Assembly: GCF_002284575.1 (NCBI RefSeq)
Contig: NZ_NPKJ01000006.1
Span: forward strand, 1 to 57,863
Reading direction: 5' to 3'
DNA from: Mesorhizobium temperatum
GTDB lineage: Bacteria > Pseudomonadota > Alphaproteobacteria > Rhizobiales > Rhizobiaceae
DNA length: 57,863 nucleotides
Below, one piece after another: positions 43,132 through 51,805 of this stretch (its first letter is position 1; each line of letters begins with the position of its first letter). Position numbers and translations under genes: made by a program. The notes beneath the pieces are model-generated. The model did no database searches, had not been told where the DNA came from, and saw only the letters and a list, made by a program, of their open reading frames with translations.

Positions 43132-43499
43132 GCGACACGCACCTATCGATGCACGCGGCCGGCCGGCGCTGTCCAGATCGGCCGGCTGTGTCCTATCAGA
43201 CGCGCCGGTGGCAACTTGGGAAACTACCCATGGCCACTGGCATGAGATGTCGAACGGCTCAATCTGTACGATGTCCGCTTTCAGGTACCACGATTGCGCG
43301 GCTCTACGACCCAGATGCGGCGCAAAGCTGTCATTCGTGGCCGACCGCTTTGATCTGCGGACTTGTCGATTGGTTGCACTGGCGCTTCCGTCGGACGAAG
43401 ATTGACCGGCGGGATGAGTGGGCGTGGCTGTCTGTTGTCATCCGAGTCCTGCAGGGGGAGCTAACCAGCGGACCGGGCCCACTGGTGTAGATAGCGAAA
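43132..43499. other. Intergenic region, nothing recognised
   Basis: This 368-base gap lies between convergent genes (MDR oxidoreductase and Cfa). An open frame runs through most of it on the plus strand, but its translation has no recognisable family or ribosome site. Confidence 0.35.
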
Positions 43500-44735
43500 C
43501 TACGCACTCGTCTGCATCGAGCTCAGTAGGCGTCGCTCTTCTTCGACAATATAATCGCGGATGACTGGGACATCGTCACGTCGAGTCGAGATCAGTATCT
43601 GGAAGACAAAATTTGAACCGTTTAGGAAGCCGAGTTCGGCCGACGCCAGATAGAAATCCCACATACGGCAGAAGCGTTCGCCCATCATGGCGACTGCCTC
43701 CTCGCGCCTGGCCTCATAACCGAGACGCCAATCGTGGATCGTCCAGTAATAGTGCAGCCGCAAATTTTCGCAGTCGGCGCACCAGATCCCCGTGCGCTCC
43801 AACGAGGCAAACACCTCTGACAAAGCCGGCACATACCCACCTGGAAAGATATACTTGCGGATGAACGGCGCCGTCGTACCAGGCGGTGACATGCGTCCGA
43901 TCGCATGAACCAATGCGAAGCCGCCCTCCTTCAACAATCTATTAATGATCGTGAAATAGCTGTCAAAATGAACGACGCCCACGTGCTCCATCATTCCGAT
44001 CGAGACAACACGGTCGAACTGTCCGCTGACCTCGCGATAGTCGACCTCGCGAAAATCGATCTGATGAGCGACCCCGGCCTCGATCGCTCGAAGCCGAGAC
44101 GCCGCCAATTGCTCCGTCGAAACGTTGATCGCCGTGACCTTCACGTCGCAATACTTGGCGAGATAGATGGCGAGAGCGCCCCAGCCTGAGCCGATTTCCA
44201 TCACATGCATGCCCGGCTCTAGCTTGAGTTTCGCGGCAATGTGGCGATGCTTGTCCATCTGCGCTTGCTGCAGACTGTTGTCCGGTGCCGTGTAATAGGC
44301 GCACGAATAAGTCATTGTCTCGTCGAGCCATAGCTCATAAAATTTCGTCGGGATGTCGTAGTGATGCTGAACGTTTTTGGCGGCGAGACCGAGCTTGTTG
44401 TTCTGCTGGCGCCGGCGCAACGCACGCCAGACTTTCCGCAACGCCTTCTGAACAGGGTGGGCTGCCAACCCAGTGCGGTTGACGGAAAAAAGTGACAAGA
44501 GGTCAAATGCTTTGCCACCGTTCTCGATCACCAAGCGGCCATCCATGTAGGCTTCGGCCGCCTTCAGTTCCGGATTGAAGAAGATCTCGCGTTCGACCGC
44601 TTTGTCGGTTAGGCGGATCGTCACGTCGGGCCCATCCTGTCCACTGCCGAAGGCTTGCCTGAAACCGTCCTCGAATATGACAGTCAGGCACCCGTTTTTT
44701 ACAAAACGGGAAAGCAGATTTGGCAGCAGACGCAT
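43500..44735 (-). CDS. cfa: Cyclopropane-fatty-acyl-phospholipid synthase
   Basis: The 411-residue protein has an N-terminal lipid-binding domain and a SAM methyltransferase domain: NVQHHYDIPTKFYELWLDETMTYSCAYYTAPDNSLQQAQMDKHRHIAAKL, GMHVMEIGSGWGALAIYLAK, VVSIGMMEHVG and FIRKYIFPGGYVPALSE. It methylenates unsaturated acyl chains of membrane phospholipids using SAM, a stationary-phase and acid-stress function. It stands alone between convergent and divergent neighbours, so it is probably monocistronic. Confidence 0.95.
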   Translation of the reverse strand: MRLLPNLLSRFVKNGCLTVIFEDGFRQAFGSGQDGPDVTIRLTDKAVEREIFFNPELKAAEAYMDGRLVIENGGKAFDLLSLFSVNRTGLAAHPVQKALRKVWRALRRRQQNNKLGLAAKNVQHHYDIPTKFYELWLDETMTYSCAYYTAPDNSLQQAQMDKHRHIAAKLKLEPGMHVMEIGSGWGALAIYLAKYCDVKVTAINVSTEQLAASRLRAIEAGVAHQIDFREVDYREVSGQFDRVVSIGMMEHVGVVHFDSYFTIINRLLKEGGFALVHAIGRMSPPGTTAPFIRKYIFPGGYVPALSEVFASLERTGIWCADCENLRLHYYWTIHDWRLGYEARREEAVAMMGERFCRMWDFYLASAELGFLNGSNFVFQILISTRRDDVPVIRDYIVEEERRLLSSMQTSA

Positions 44736-45035
44736 TGTGGCTCGTTTCTCGTCACTTGCCCCGTAAGTATGACTACCAAGTGTCGGTACATCAATACCGA
44801 TCTGGGGGCGGAGAGGGATCGGACTTCAGAAGTCTCCTCTCAATGCCGAAGTAGCGACCCATCCGGCAATCGCAAAGATCGCCTCAAGGGCGGACATTCG
44901 GCGCAAAGCTGCCGTTGTATGTTGCACATAATGATTTGCTTTGGCCAAAAGACGAACTAGGGCGTCACGCAGTTCCCCGGAACAGATCCTCTCGAAGCGT
45001 GTTGCGCCAGCTCCAAGCTAAATTGGAGCACAACC
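44736..45035. other. Divergent promoter region of cfa and the DUF4336 gene
   Basis: A 300-base gap between divergent starts should hold both promoters. No operator or RNA element stands out. The DUF4336 gene has GGAGCACAACC before its ATG. Confidence 0.35.
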
Positions 45036-45773
45036 ATGAAGCCCGAAGACGCCACCTACCCTCCTCTTGATGTCGCCAAGCCTGTCGCCCCTGGGATCTG
45101 GATCGTCGATAGCGGACCGCTGAGCGTGATGGGTATTCCAGTCCCGGTGCGCATGACGGTTATCCAGCTCGGGAATGGCGGTCTCCTGCTGCATTCACCA
45201 ACACGGTTCGCTTTTGAGCTGAGAAAGCAGCTCGAGCAGATTGGTCCGATAGTGCATCTGGTTGCGCCAAACAGTGCACACTGGACCTTCCTCAAGGAAT
45301 GGCAGAACCATGTGCAGGGAGCGCCGACTTGGGCCGTTCCGGGCTTGCGCCATCGGGCACAGGTCCGCCGGGCTGGCGTCAGGATCGATCACGATCTGGC
45401 CGCAGCGGCGCCGGAAGCCTGGTCGAAAGATCTCGATCAGGTTCTCGTTCCAGGAGCCGGTGGGTTCACCGAAGTCGCGTTCTATCACAAGAACAGCCGA
45501 ACTATGGTGCTTACGGATCTAGTTGTGAATCTCGAGCCGGAAAAGCTGCCGTTCATCATCAGGCCGGCGGCGCGCCTCTTACGCGTCACGGCACCTGTGG
45601 GGAAGGCCCCCATTTACCTGCGGATGATCATCAAACGGAAGCATGAGCAGGCGAAGGCGGCCGCGGAGCGCCTCGTGGCTTTTCAGCCAAAGCGCGTGAT
45701 CTTCAGCCATGGCCGGTGGTTCCACGAGGATGGGACGACATTACTTCGCCAGTCGCTGGCCTGGCTTCTCTGA
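45036..45773 (+). CDS. DUF4336 family protein (metallo-beta-lactamase-like fold)
   Basis: The 245-residue protein resembles DUF4336: IWIVDSGPLSVMGIPVPVRMTVIQLGNGGLLLHSPTRF, VHLVAPNSAHWTFLKEW and VIFSHGRWF. The family is a distant relative of metallo-beta-lactamases, but the canonical HxHxDH metal motif is not present (NSAHW instead). The reaction is unknown. It sits at the edge of the decayed integrated element, which begins immediately downstream. Confidence 0.8.
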   Translation: MKPEDATYPPLDVAKPVAPGIWIVDSGPLSVMGIPVPVRMTVIQLGNGGLLLHSPTRFAFELRKQLEQIGPIVHLVAPNSAHWTFLKEWQNHVQGAPTWAVPGLRHRAQVRRAGVRIDHDLAAAAPEAWSKDLDQVLVPGAGGFTEVAFYHKNSRTMVLTDLVVNLEPEKLPFIIRPAARLLRVTAPVGKAPIYLRMIIKRKHEQAKAAAERLVAFQPKRVIFSHGRWFHEDGTTLLRQSLAWLL

Positions 45774-45794
45774 GGGCGGCCGCAGAGAAGATTG

Positions 45795-46219
45795 TCAGCA
45801 GGAAGTAGCCATCAACTCCCGTTGCCGTTCCCATTCGACGGGCAAACCCCTGACGAGCGCCTGGAGCTGAACCCCCATGGACTGCCGTCCGTCGAGTATG
45901 GCTTCGACCAGATCGGGCGCGAGCAGCGTCAACTGGAGCACATGGGATACGAAGGAGCGGTCAAGCCTTTCGGCCGCGGCAAGTTCGATCACTGTGGCGA
46001 ACTCGCCTGTTTCCAGCATGTGTTTCCACCGGAACGCCCGCGCCAGCCCCGGATCAGAGTGTTGTCTTTGCGTGGCCGTGCTGGGGTCCATTGCTGTGCG
46101 CCGGCGGGCGAGATGATGATCTTGCGGCCACCACGCCTGCGCAGGGTCAGCGGCAGATGGACGGTCAGTGATTTGCCGTCAGGGCTGAGTTCGGCATATT
46201 TGGCCACTGACTGCATCAT
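45795..46219 (-). pseudogene. Recombinase-cassette HTH protein, frameshifted
   Basis: Two frames together give one familiar protein. MMQSVAKYAELSPDGKSLTVHLPLTLRRRGGRKIIISP from ATG 46219 runs to PRKDNTLI, and the next frame continues LARAFRWKHMLETGEFATVIELAAAERLDRSFVSHVLQLTLLAPDLVEAILDGRQ. The break falls at a G-run (near 46040), where one extra G would restore the frame. The second half holds a helix-turn-helix. It normally follows large serine recombinases in rhizobial DUF2924 cassettes. A single-base sequence error cannot be excluded. Confidence 0.8.
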
Positions 46220-47547
46220 GCAGTCCTCCTGTGCTCCGGCTGCTGTCGCAGCTCCGTCGCGAAGCTGGCCATGCCTTCCGTGCGAAGCCGGATGGAAATG
46301 CTCTCGACGGCGACATCCACCCGCTCGACCAGAAGCTGGACGATGCGGGCCTGCTCGGCCGGGAAGAGCTCATCCCAGAGTGGATCCAACTGGACGAGGG
46401 CTTCGCGGACTTCGGTTTCAGTGATGTCGGAATCGTCCTTTCGCGTGGCCATCCAGGTCTTTACGATCATCTCGGGCGTTCGAAGCAGCGCCCGAAGCTG
46501 GTCGATGACCGCAGCCTCGATCTCGCCTGCCGGCACACGGCGGACAGGGCATGTCTCCGGTCCGAGCTTCTGCACGCTCGTGGTGACGTAGTAGCGGTAG
46601 AGCTTTCCCTTCTTGCGGGTATGGACAGGTGTCATGGCGTAGCCGCTCGGAGCAAAGATCAGCCCCTTCAGCAAGGCTGGCGTCTGCCTGCGGCTCTGTC
46701 CGGCCCGCTTGCTCGGGCTTTCCGCCACGATCGAGCGGACCTTGTCCCAAAGGTCCAGGCTGATGATAGGCTGATGCTCGCCGGGATAGCTGGCGCCCTT
46801 GTGCACCGCGTCGCCCACATAGACCCGGTTGCTGAGGAGCTTGTAGAGCAGGCCTTTGTCGAAGGCCTTCCCGTTCTTGCGCCTGAGACCCTCCGCATTC
46901 AACGTTCGCGCCAGGGTGGTTGCCGAACCTATCTGCAGGAATCGGTCGAAGATCGAGCGCACAATGGCTGCCTCATCCTCTTGGATCAGAAGCTTGCGGT
47001 TCTCGACCCAGTAGCCAAATGAAACGTTGCCACCCATCCACATGCCCTTTCGCCTGGATGCAGCGAACTTGTCCCTGATGCGCTCGCCGATGACCTCGCG
47101 CTCGAACTGGGCGAAGGAAAGCAGGATGTTCAGCGTCAGCCGGCCCATGGAGGTCGTGGTGTTGAAGCTCTGGGTGATCGATACGAAGGTGACGTTGTTC
47201 GCCTCGAACAGCTCGACCAGCCGGGAAAAGTCGGTTAGCGCCCGGGAGAGCCTGTCGATCTTGTAAACGACCACCACGTCGACCAGGCCGGCATCGACAT
47301 CGCGCAGCAGCCGCTTCAGGCCGGGGCGTTCCAGGGTGGCGCCGGAGATGCCGCCATCGTCATACCGATCAGGCACCAGAACCCATCCCTCAGCCCGCTG
47401 GCTGGCGACGTAAGCCTCACAGGCCTCTCGCTGGGCGTCGAGGGAGTTGAACTCCATGTCGAGCCCCTCCTCCGAGGACTTGCGGGTATAGACGGCGCAG
47501 CGCAGCTTTCGCACCACCGGCTTTTTCTCGAATGCACCCGTGTTCAC
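46216..47547 (-). CDS. Large serine recombinase
   Basis: The 443-residue protein has a full resolvase domain with the nucleophile motif AVYTRKSSEEG, DDGGISGATLERPGLKRLLRDVDAGLVDVVVVYKIDRLSRALTDF and IDRLSR-type catalytic Arg. It is followed by a recombinase domain (LNAEGLRRKNGKAFDKGLLYKLLSNRVYVG) and a zinc-ribbon-like region. This is the integrase type of phages and integrative elements. It overlaps DUF2924 upstream and the HTH gene downstream by 4 bases each, so the cassette is one operon. It appears intact. Confidence 0.93.
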   Translation of the reverse strand: MNTGAFEKKPVVRKLRCAVYTRKSSEEGLDMEFNSLDAQREACEAYVASQRAEGWVLVPDRYDDGGISGATLERPGLKRLLRDVDAGLVDVVVVYKIDRLSRALTDFSRLVELFEANNVTFVSITQSFNTTTSMGRLTLNILLSFAQFEREVIGERIRDKFAASRRKGMWMGGNVSFGYWVENRKLLIQEDEAAIVRSIFDRFLQIGSATTLARTLNAEGLRRKNGKAFDKGLLYKLLSNRVYVGDAVHKGASYPGEHQPIISLDLWDKVRSIVAESPSKRAGQSRRQTPALLKGLIFAPSGYAMTPVHTRKKGKLYRYYVTTSVQKLGPETCPVRRVPAGEIEAAVIDQLRALLRTPEMIVKTWMATRKDDSDITETEVREALVQLDPLWDELFPAEQARIVQLLVERVDVAVESISIRLRTEGMASFATELRQQPEHRRTA

Positions 47548-47990
47548 TGGCCCCTCCCCTTCTGGCTCTTCAAACCGAAGAAGACCAGGCCATTCCAGCG
47601 CGTGCCGGTGATCGCCCGGGCGATTGCCGAGAGCGATTTGTAGGGCCTGCCCTCATATTCGTAGCTGTCGGCCAGGACCGTCGCGCAATGTTCCACCCCC
47701 TGCCATTCGCGCATCAGCCTGGTGCCGGCGATGGGTCGGTTATCAGAGCGGGTACCGCGCTCGCGCGAGCGGGGCTCTAGATCTTCGGCCAGTGCAGCCA
47801 GCCGCTTCAGTGTCTCCGGCTTCAGCCCGCCATAGGCGAGTTCCTGTACCCGGTAGGCCAGCCTGCTCTCCAGAAACTTGCGATTGTAGGGCGGCGGTTC
47901 TGCGGCGAAGAGGTCCCGCCACATTTTCTTCAGGGCAATGATGTCCATCGTCTTTAAGGCAGTCAGCCTGCCGATCAGCATGTCCGTCAC
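47544..47990 (-). CDS. DUF2924 protein
   Basis: The 148-residue basic protein matches DUF2924: LKKMWRDLFAAEPPPYNRKFLESRLAYRVQELAYGGL, then REWQGVEHCATVLADSYEYEGRPYKSLSAIARAITGTRWNGLVFFGL. It starts at GTG 47990, which overlaps the preceding stop as GTGA and has GGAG 8 bases upstream. DUF2924 genes nearly always lie directly before a large serine recombinase, as here. The molecular role is unknown; the basic composition suggests DNA binding. Confidence 0.92.
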   Translation of the reverse strand: MTDMLIGRLTALKTMDIIALKKMWRDLFAAEPPPYNRKFLESRLAYRVQELAYGGLKPETLKRLAALAEDLEPRSRERGTRSDNRPIAGTRLMREWQGVEHCATVLADSYEYEGRPYKSLSAIARAITGTRWNGLVFFGLKSQKGRGQ

Positions 47991-48187
47991 GCGTTATTCT
48001 CCGCCGGTTCGAGTTCGGCTGCATGACCGCTCTGGTTGGCGGTGAAGTCCACGAAACTATTCTCCCGCTCGCCAGATAGTCTGCTTGACTGTCGTGCCTG
48101 CAGACGCCTGACGCCGGCCACCAGGATGGTGCCTAGTTCGGCCAGGCGCTCGGCCGCGGTAAGCCGGTCGGGCGAGATCGGATTCAT
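47987..48187 (-). CDS. Small protein of the recombinase cassette
   Basis: The 66-residue protein (MNPISPDRLTAAERLAELGTILVAGVRRLQARQSS...) occupies the usual position ahead of DUF2924. Both ends overlap neighbours by 4 bases, which supports translation. The N-terminal half is an amphipathic helix with L-x-E-L-G-x-I-L-A-x-G spacing. I know no function. Confidence 0.75.
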   Translation of the reverse strand: MNPISPDRLTAAERLAELGTILVAGVRRLQARQSSRLSGERENSFVDFTANQSGHAAELEPAENNA

Positions 48188-48740
48188 GACGCATCTCCCC
48201 GAAACGAGGCCGGGACACGGATCGGCACTATACCCTGCCAGCCTCGCGACCTTGCCGATCGCTGGGGCTCGAAGCCTCGGGCCTTAAGAGCCTCTCCAAG
48301 CTCACGCTCCAATCCGTGCCGATCTGCCCAGCCAGCCCAACTCGCAAAAAGAGCAGATGCGGCGGCCGACTTGGAACGATCGCGCTGGCACTCCTCGTCG
48401 ATCCACTGCCCGACTACGTCCTCATCCTCGAAATATTGGTGTGCAGCGTCGACAACGGTGGCTGGAGGGGCCAACCCGAGCCGGCGCCACTCGGCGCAAC
48501 CCTCCAGCATCCACCCCAGGATGCCGTCGCGCTCGGCTCTCAGCTTGAGCAGAAGCTGCCGGTCCCGGCGCTCAGGCGGGATCGTGACCTCGAAGGGGAC
48601 GAGGTGAAGACGCCGACGCATGGCCTCGCCAACACCTGAAAGGCGGGGACGATGATTGCCAGCGATGAGGAGCTTGAAGGTGGGTTGGAATTCGAAGAAG
48701 TCACGGTGCATGAAGCGGACGCGCAGCTTGTCGCCCCCCC
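48184..48740 (-). pseudogene. C-terminal fragment of a P4-type phage/plasmid primase
   Basis: The translation RVRFMHRDFFEFQPTFKLLIAGNHRPRLSGVGEAMRRRLHLVPFEVTIPPERRD, ILGWMLEGCAEWRRLGLAPP and DEDVVGQWIDEE is the end of the D5/P4 superfamily 3 helicase-primase. Walker A and the primase part are missing. The homology starts abruptly near 48740, next to the divergent HTH genes. It shows that the region derives from a phage or integrative plasmid. Confidence 0.85.
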
Positions 48741-48798
48741 GTGATTGCCTTGATGCGGCTTTCGGCCCATGCCCGGCCGCTTTCGGTGAGGCAGGCTG

Positions 48799-49239
48799 AT
48801 GGCCCGCCCCAGCCATCAGCCCGATGCTTTTCATCGCCGTCAGGTAGAGGCGCTGGCAGGCTATGGTGTTCCGGAGGCGGACATTGCCGGGATGCTCGAT
48901 ATCGATGCGAAGACGCTACGCAAGCACTATAAACACGAACTGGCCTTTGGCCACACCAAGGCCAATGCCAAGGTGGCGGAGAACCTCTTCCGCAAGGCAA
49001 CGGGCGAAGGTCGTGAATCGGTCATCGCCGCCATCTTCTGGCTCAAGGCACGCGGCCGCTGGAAGGAGACCTCCGTCAACGAGCACTCAGGCCTGGACGG
49101 CAAGCCGATCGAGCAGGTGCATGAGATCCGCCGCATCATCCTTCGCGCTCCGGATCCTGCAAGCTTGGGCAAGACGCCTGCCGGCACGCCGCCAGCGAAC
49201 AATCCCGTCACCCTCTGGGACGCGGACCGGGCCGAATGA
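48799..49239 (+). CDS. Phage-type helix-turn-helix protein, first of a tandem pair
   Basis: The 146-residue protein has an HTH in RRQVEALAGYGVPEADIAGMLDIDAKTLRKHYKHEL, then TKANAKVAENLFRKATGEGRESVIAAIFWLKARGRWKET. It looks like small-terminase or resolvase-HTH proteins carried by phage remnants, but the precise role is unknown. ATG 48799 has GAGGCAGGCTG before it. It overlaps its paralogue by 4 bases. Confidence 0.75.
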   Translation: MARPSHQPDAFHRRQVEALAGYGVPEADIAGMLDIDAKTLRKHYKHELAFGHTKANAKVAENLFRKATGEGRESVIAAIFWLKARGRWKETSVNEHSGLDGKPIEQVHEIRRIILRAPDPASLGKTPAGTPPANNPVTLWDADRAE

Positions 49240-49592
49240 GCCCCGATATCGAAGCTCCTCTGGAAAACCGGCCACTGAGCTCCAGGGTGGAAGCGCTGGC
49301 CGGCTTCGGGCTTAGCACGGCCGACATCGCCTGCGTGCTCGCCACAGACGAGCAGGACCTCAAGGCGACCTACGCCCATGAGCTCGAGAGCGGCGCCATC
49401 AAGGCCAACGCACGGGTCGCCGAAAGCCTCTACCGCAAGGCGACCGGTGAAGGACGTGAGGCCGTCACTGCAGCGATCTTCTGGCTGAAGACCAGGGCGC
49501 GCTGGAAGGAGACCTCCATCCATGAGCTAGAGGGAAAACTGGACACATCAGTGACCTTCGTGACCACCTACGAAGATATGAAGCTCCTGTAG
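49236..49592 (+). CDS. Phage-type helix-turn-helix protein, second of a tandem pair
   Basis: The 118-residue protein repeats the plan of its neighbour: SRVEALAGFGLSTADIACVLATDEQDLKATYAHELESGAIKANARVAESLYRKATGEGREAVTAAIFWLKTRARWKETS. It diverges after that point and ends early (VTFVTTYEDMKLL), so the C-terminus is probably truncated or replaced. A tandem duplication followed by divergence explains the pair. Confidence 0.72.
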   Translation: MSPDIEAPLENRPLSSRVEALAGFGLSTADIACVLATDEQDLKATYAHELESGAIKANARVAESLYRKATGEGREAVTAAIFWLKTRARWKETSIHELEGKLDTSVTFVTTYEDMKLL

Positions 49593-49642
49593 GTGGCACG
49601 CACGCTCCTCGGACGGCTGGTCCGCTCATTTCCCCGCTCGGA

Positions 49643-49813
49643 TCATTTTTCGTCGGCGAGGGTATTCTCAATGGCAGCGATATTGAGCTCAAGCATGGCC
49701 ACTCGTTGAATCGTGCTGGCGCTCGGTATTGTGTTCTGCTCGGCGGCGGCGAGAAGTAAATCGCGCTGCTCGTCCTTGAGACGTTTTGAGAGCGCTGTCA
49801 GTTTTTCGTGCAT
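49643..49813 (-). CDS. Small helical hypothetical protein
   Basis: ATG 49813 follows ACGGGGTTTAAC and encodes 56 residues (MHEKLTALSKRLKDEQRDLL ... ELNIAAIENTLADEK). The sequence is mostly charged amphipathic helix and may form a coiled coil. It lies between the HTH pair and the second recombinase. No family was recognised. Confidence 0.5.
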   Translation of the reverse strand: MHEKLTALSKRLKDEQRDLLLAAAEQNTIPSASTIQRVAMLELNIAAIENTLADEK

Positions 49814-49929
49814 GTTAAACCCCGTAAGCCAGAGTGGCCTATAGGACACCGGCTAACGATGCTCAAGACTGCGCGTCAGCGGACCTGAACGGAGCGCAGG
49901 CTATTTCCCCTGTGGGCCAGACATAACTT

Positions 49930-49995
49930 GCTAGTCCTGGCCTTGTGAGCAAACTGCAAACGGTGGTTTGCAGTTTGAACACCCCGGGGACTAGC
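49930..49995. promoter_or_regulatory. Nested inverted repeats immediately upstream of a recombinase
   Basis: CAAACTGCAAAC (49950-49961) and GTTTGCAGTTTG (49966-49977) are perfect reverse complements around a GGTG loop. An outer pair GCTAGTCC (49930-49937) and GGACTAGC (49988-49995) encloses them. The structure ends 3 bases before the recombinase ATG. It could be a recombination site, an operator, or an mRNA hairpin that masks the ribosome site. Confidence 0.85.
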
Positions 49996-49998
49996 AAC

Positions 49999-50688
49999 AT
50001 GCTGCGCGCGGTCGCCTACTATCGTGTCTCCACACAACGGCAAGGAGGTTCAGGCTTAGGCATCGAGGCCCAGCGAGTCGCGGTTGCCCGCTTTGCCGAG
50101 GCCGAGGGAATGACCATCCTCCAGGAGTTCACCGAGATCGAAACCGGAAAGGGCGCGGATGCTCTTGATCGACGTCCGCAACTGACCGCCGCCCTCGCCC
50201 TTGCCCGGCAGCTCAAATGCCCGGTCGTTGTGGCGAAGCTAGACCGACTCTCGCGCGATGTTGCCTTCATTGCTGGCCTGATGGTGCAGCGCGTTCCTTT
50301 CATCGTGACCGAACTTGGTGCCGATGCCGACTCCTTCATGCTGCACCTTTACGCGGCACTGGCCGAGAAGGAACGCCGTATGATCTCGGAACGCACCAAA
50401 GCCGCCCTCGCCTCTCGCAAAACCACTGGAATGAAGCTCGGCAATCCGACCAATACAGCGGAAGCTGCAGCGAGAGGTCGGAAGATATCGATTCGGGAGG
50501 CTGACAGATTTGCCCAAACCGTGCTGCCGATCATCGCCTCCATCCAGCAGTCCGGCATCACCAGCCTGCGTGGCCTGGCCATCGCCTTGAACAGCCGCGG
50601 TGTTCGAACAGCGCGCAATGGCCGATGGCAGGTGTCGAACGTGCGCAACATTTTGGCGCGGCAAGTGTCTGCGAACTTGCTTTTATAG
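49999..50688 (+). CDS. Resolvase-family serine recombinase
   Basis: From ATG 49999 the protein has 229 residues: [23 protein letters not shown] with the nucleophile Ser, [60 protein letters not shown] and a C-terminal HTH ([31 protein letters not shown]). It is a complete small serine recombinase with a recombinase-type DNA-binding end. An in-frame extension to 49945 would read through the palindrome and is unlikely. Confidence 0.9.
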   Translation: MLRAVAYYRVSTQRQGGSGLGIEAQRVAVARFAEAEGMTILQEFTEIETGKGADALDRRPQLTAALALARQLKCPVVVAKLDRLSRDVAFIAGLMVQRVPFIVTELGADADSFMLHLYAALAEKERRMISERTKAALASRKTTGMKLGNPTNTAEAAARGRKISIREADRFAQTVLPIIASIQQSGITSLRGLAIALNSRGVRTARNGRWQVSNVRNILARQVSANLLL

Positions 50689-50732
50689 GCGGGAAATTGC
50701 TGACCAGCATCTCCCCATGGAAGCGATCTTTG

Positions 50733-50876
50733 ATGACCGTTACCAAAGCCGTTGCGCACCCTCGCAGGGTCGTGCGGGCTCTAGTCGGCGTCATCGCCCT
50801 CAATCTGGCTGGCAATCTCGTTACCGGCCTCGCTATTGTTGTCTGCATAGCGGTTGGAATGGCGCTGGCCGGCTAG
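50733..50876 (+). CDS. Possible small membrane protein
   Basis: ATG 50733 would give a 47-residue protein with one hydrophobic segment (VVRALVGVIALNLAGNLVTG and LAIVVCIAVGMALAG). The ribosome site is weak (GGAAGCG). It lies 44 bases after the recombinase gene. It may be a real small inner membrane protein or a chance frame. Confidence 0.3.
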   Translation: MTVTKAVAHPRRVVRALVGVIALNLAGNLVTGLAIVVCIAVGMALAG

Positions 50877-51475
50877 GTCCGTCGCCGCCTGTACATCCGA
50901 GGTCAGCGACGGCGCATGAGGCTATCGAAACTCTCTGATAGCCGCACGAACACCTAGCGAACACTGCCGGCGTATCTCTTGTAGACTGGAGGCGATGGTG
51001 GCGCACCATCCGAACGAATGGCCATATTCACGTTGATGACGCTCGGCAGCGACAAGCAGTATTTACCTCAACGTGGGAGAAGTAGAAGAGGCCGGCACGA
51101 GATGCGAAAAAGCAACGCAAATATGCCTGGTTAGTTACGACATAAGTGCCTCGCTGACATGGTATTGGTCGTCTGGGAAGTCCTCTACGGGGTCGCGTGG
51201 GATGTTGAAGTTATGCGGCAAGTAAATGTAACCTGCCTCAAAATCCGACTTCCTGGGGCATGATCCTTTGGTGGCGGTTGCTACCGAATGGCGGATCTAT
51301 GTAAGAGATGCCTCTCTACCGGGTGGCTCACCACAAATTTTGTAGACGTCCATTCTTGGTCGAGTTCCGTCGAACTTTCAGTTCCCTATCGGGACGAGCA
51401 GACTTTCTCTGGTGTTTGACACCGGCGGAGCTTCACCGGTTCCAGGAGGCGGTAGCCCTTCAAACTTTCTTGCCC
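50877..51475. other. Gene-free stretch
   Basis: Nearly 600 bases show no open frame with coding character on either strand and no clear repeats or hairpins. It separates the recombinase from the convergent OmpA-like fragment and probably includes degraded sequence. Confidence 0.35.
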
Positions 51476-51805
51476 TCAGAAGCCTGAGTTGATTGAACGC
51501 GCTTCCTCACCCGTACCTCGATACGTCTTCTGGCAGCTGTCGCACCCGCATTGGTCCCGTCCCGTTACGGTGTCGCCCGGCATGATCAACTGGCCGCCCG
51601 ACATGGGAATGAAGGTTACGTCCAGACTCGATAATTCCGGGAGTTGCCGCAGGTAATTGACGACGGACAAAGCGCGGGCCAATCCGAGACCAGCATTGTC
51701 CGAGGGCTTCAGCGTACTGATGGGATTCGACCCGCATTCGCCAGCATCAATGCCGAGAGCTTTGCGGTTCTCACGCCGGCGATACTCAAACAGCAGTTTC
51801 GGCAT
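51476..51805 (-). CDS. OmpA/MotB-like C-terminal domain protein, probably truncated
   Basis: The 109-residue protein contains NAGLGLARALSVVNYLRQLPELSSLDVTFIPMSGGQLIMPGD, which follows the peptidoglycan-binding OmpA pattern, where N-x-x-L-x-x-x-R-A-x-x-V-x-x-Y-L precedes a strand with S-G-G-Q. The first OmpA strand and the N-terminal membrane part are absent, and the end (GCDSCQKTYRGTGEEA) is atypical. ATG 51805 lies inside the 3' end of the upstream nuclease-like gene, so translation may be coupled. It could be a fragment left by a larger system. Confidence 0.5.
   Translation of the reverse strand: MPKLLFEYRRRENRKALGIDAGECGSNPISTLKPSDNAGLGLARALSVVNYLRQLPELSSLDVTFIPMSGGQLIMPGDTVTGRDQCGCDSCQKTYRGTGEEARSINSGF

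Noticed and set aside
43128..43490. Open frame of 120 codons in the gap after the MDR gene
   Set aside because: No ribosome site, no recognisable domain, and an amino acid mix rich in R, W, C and P that is typical of chance frames.
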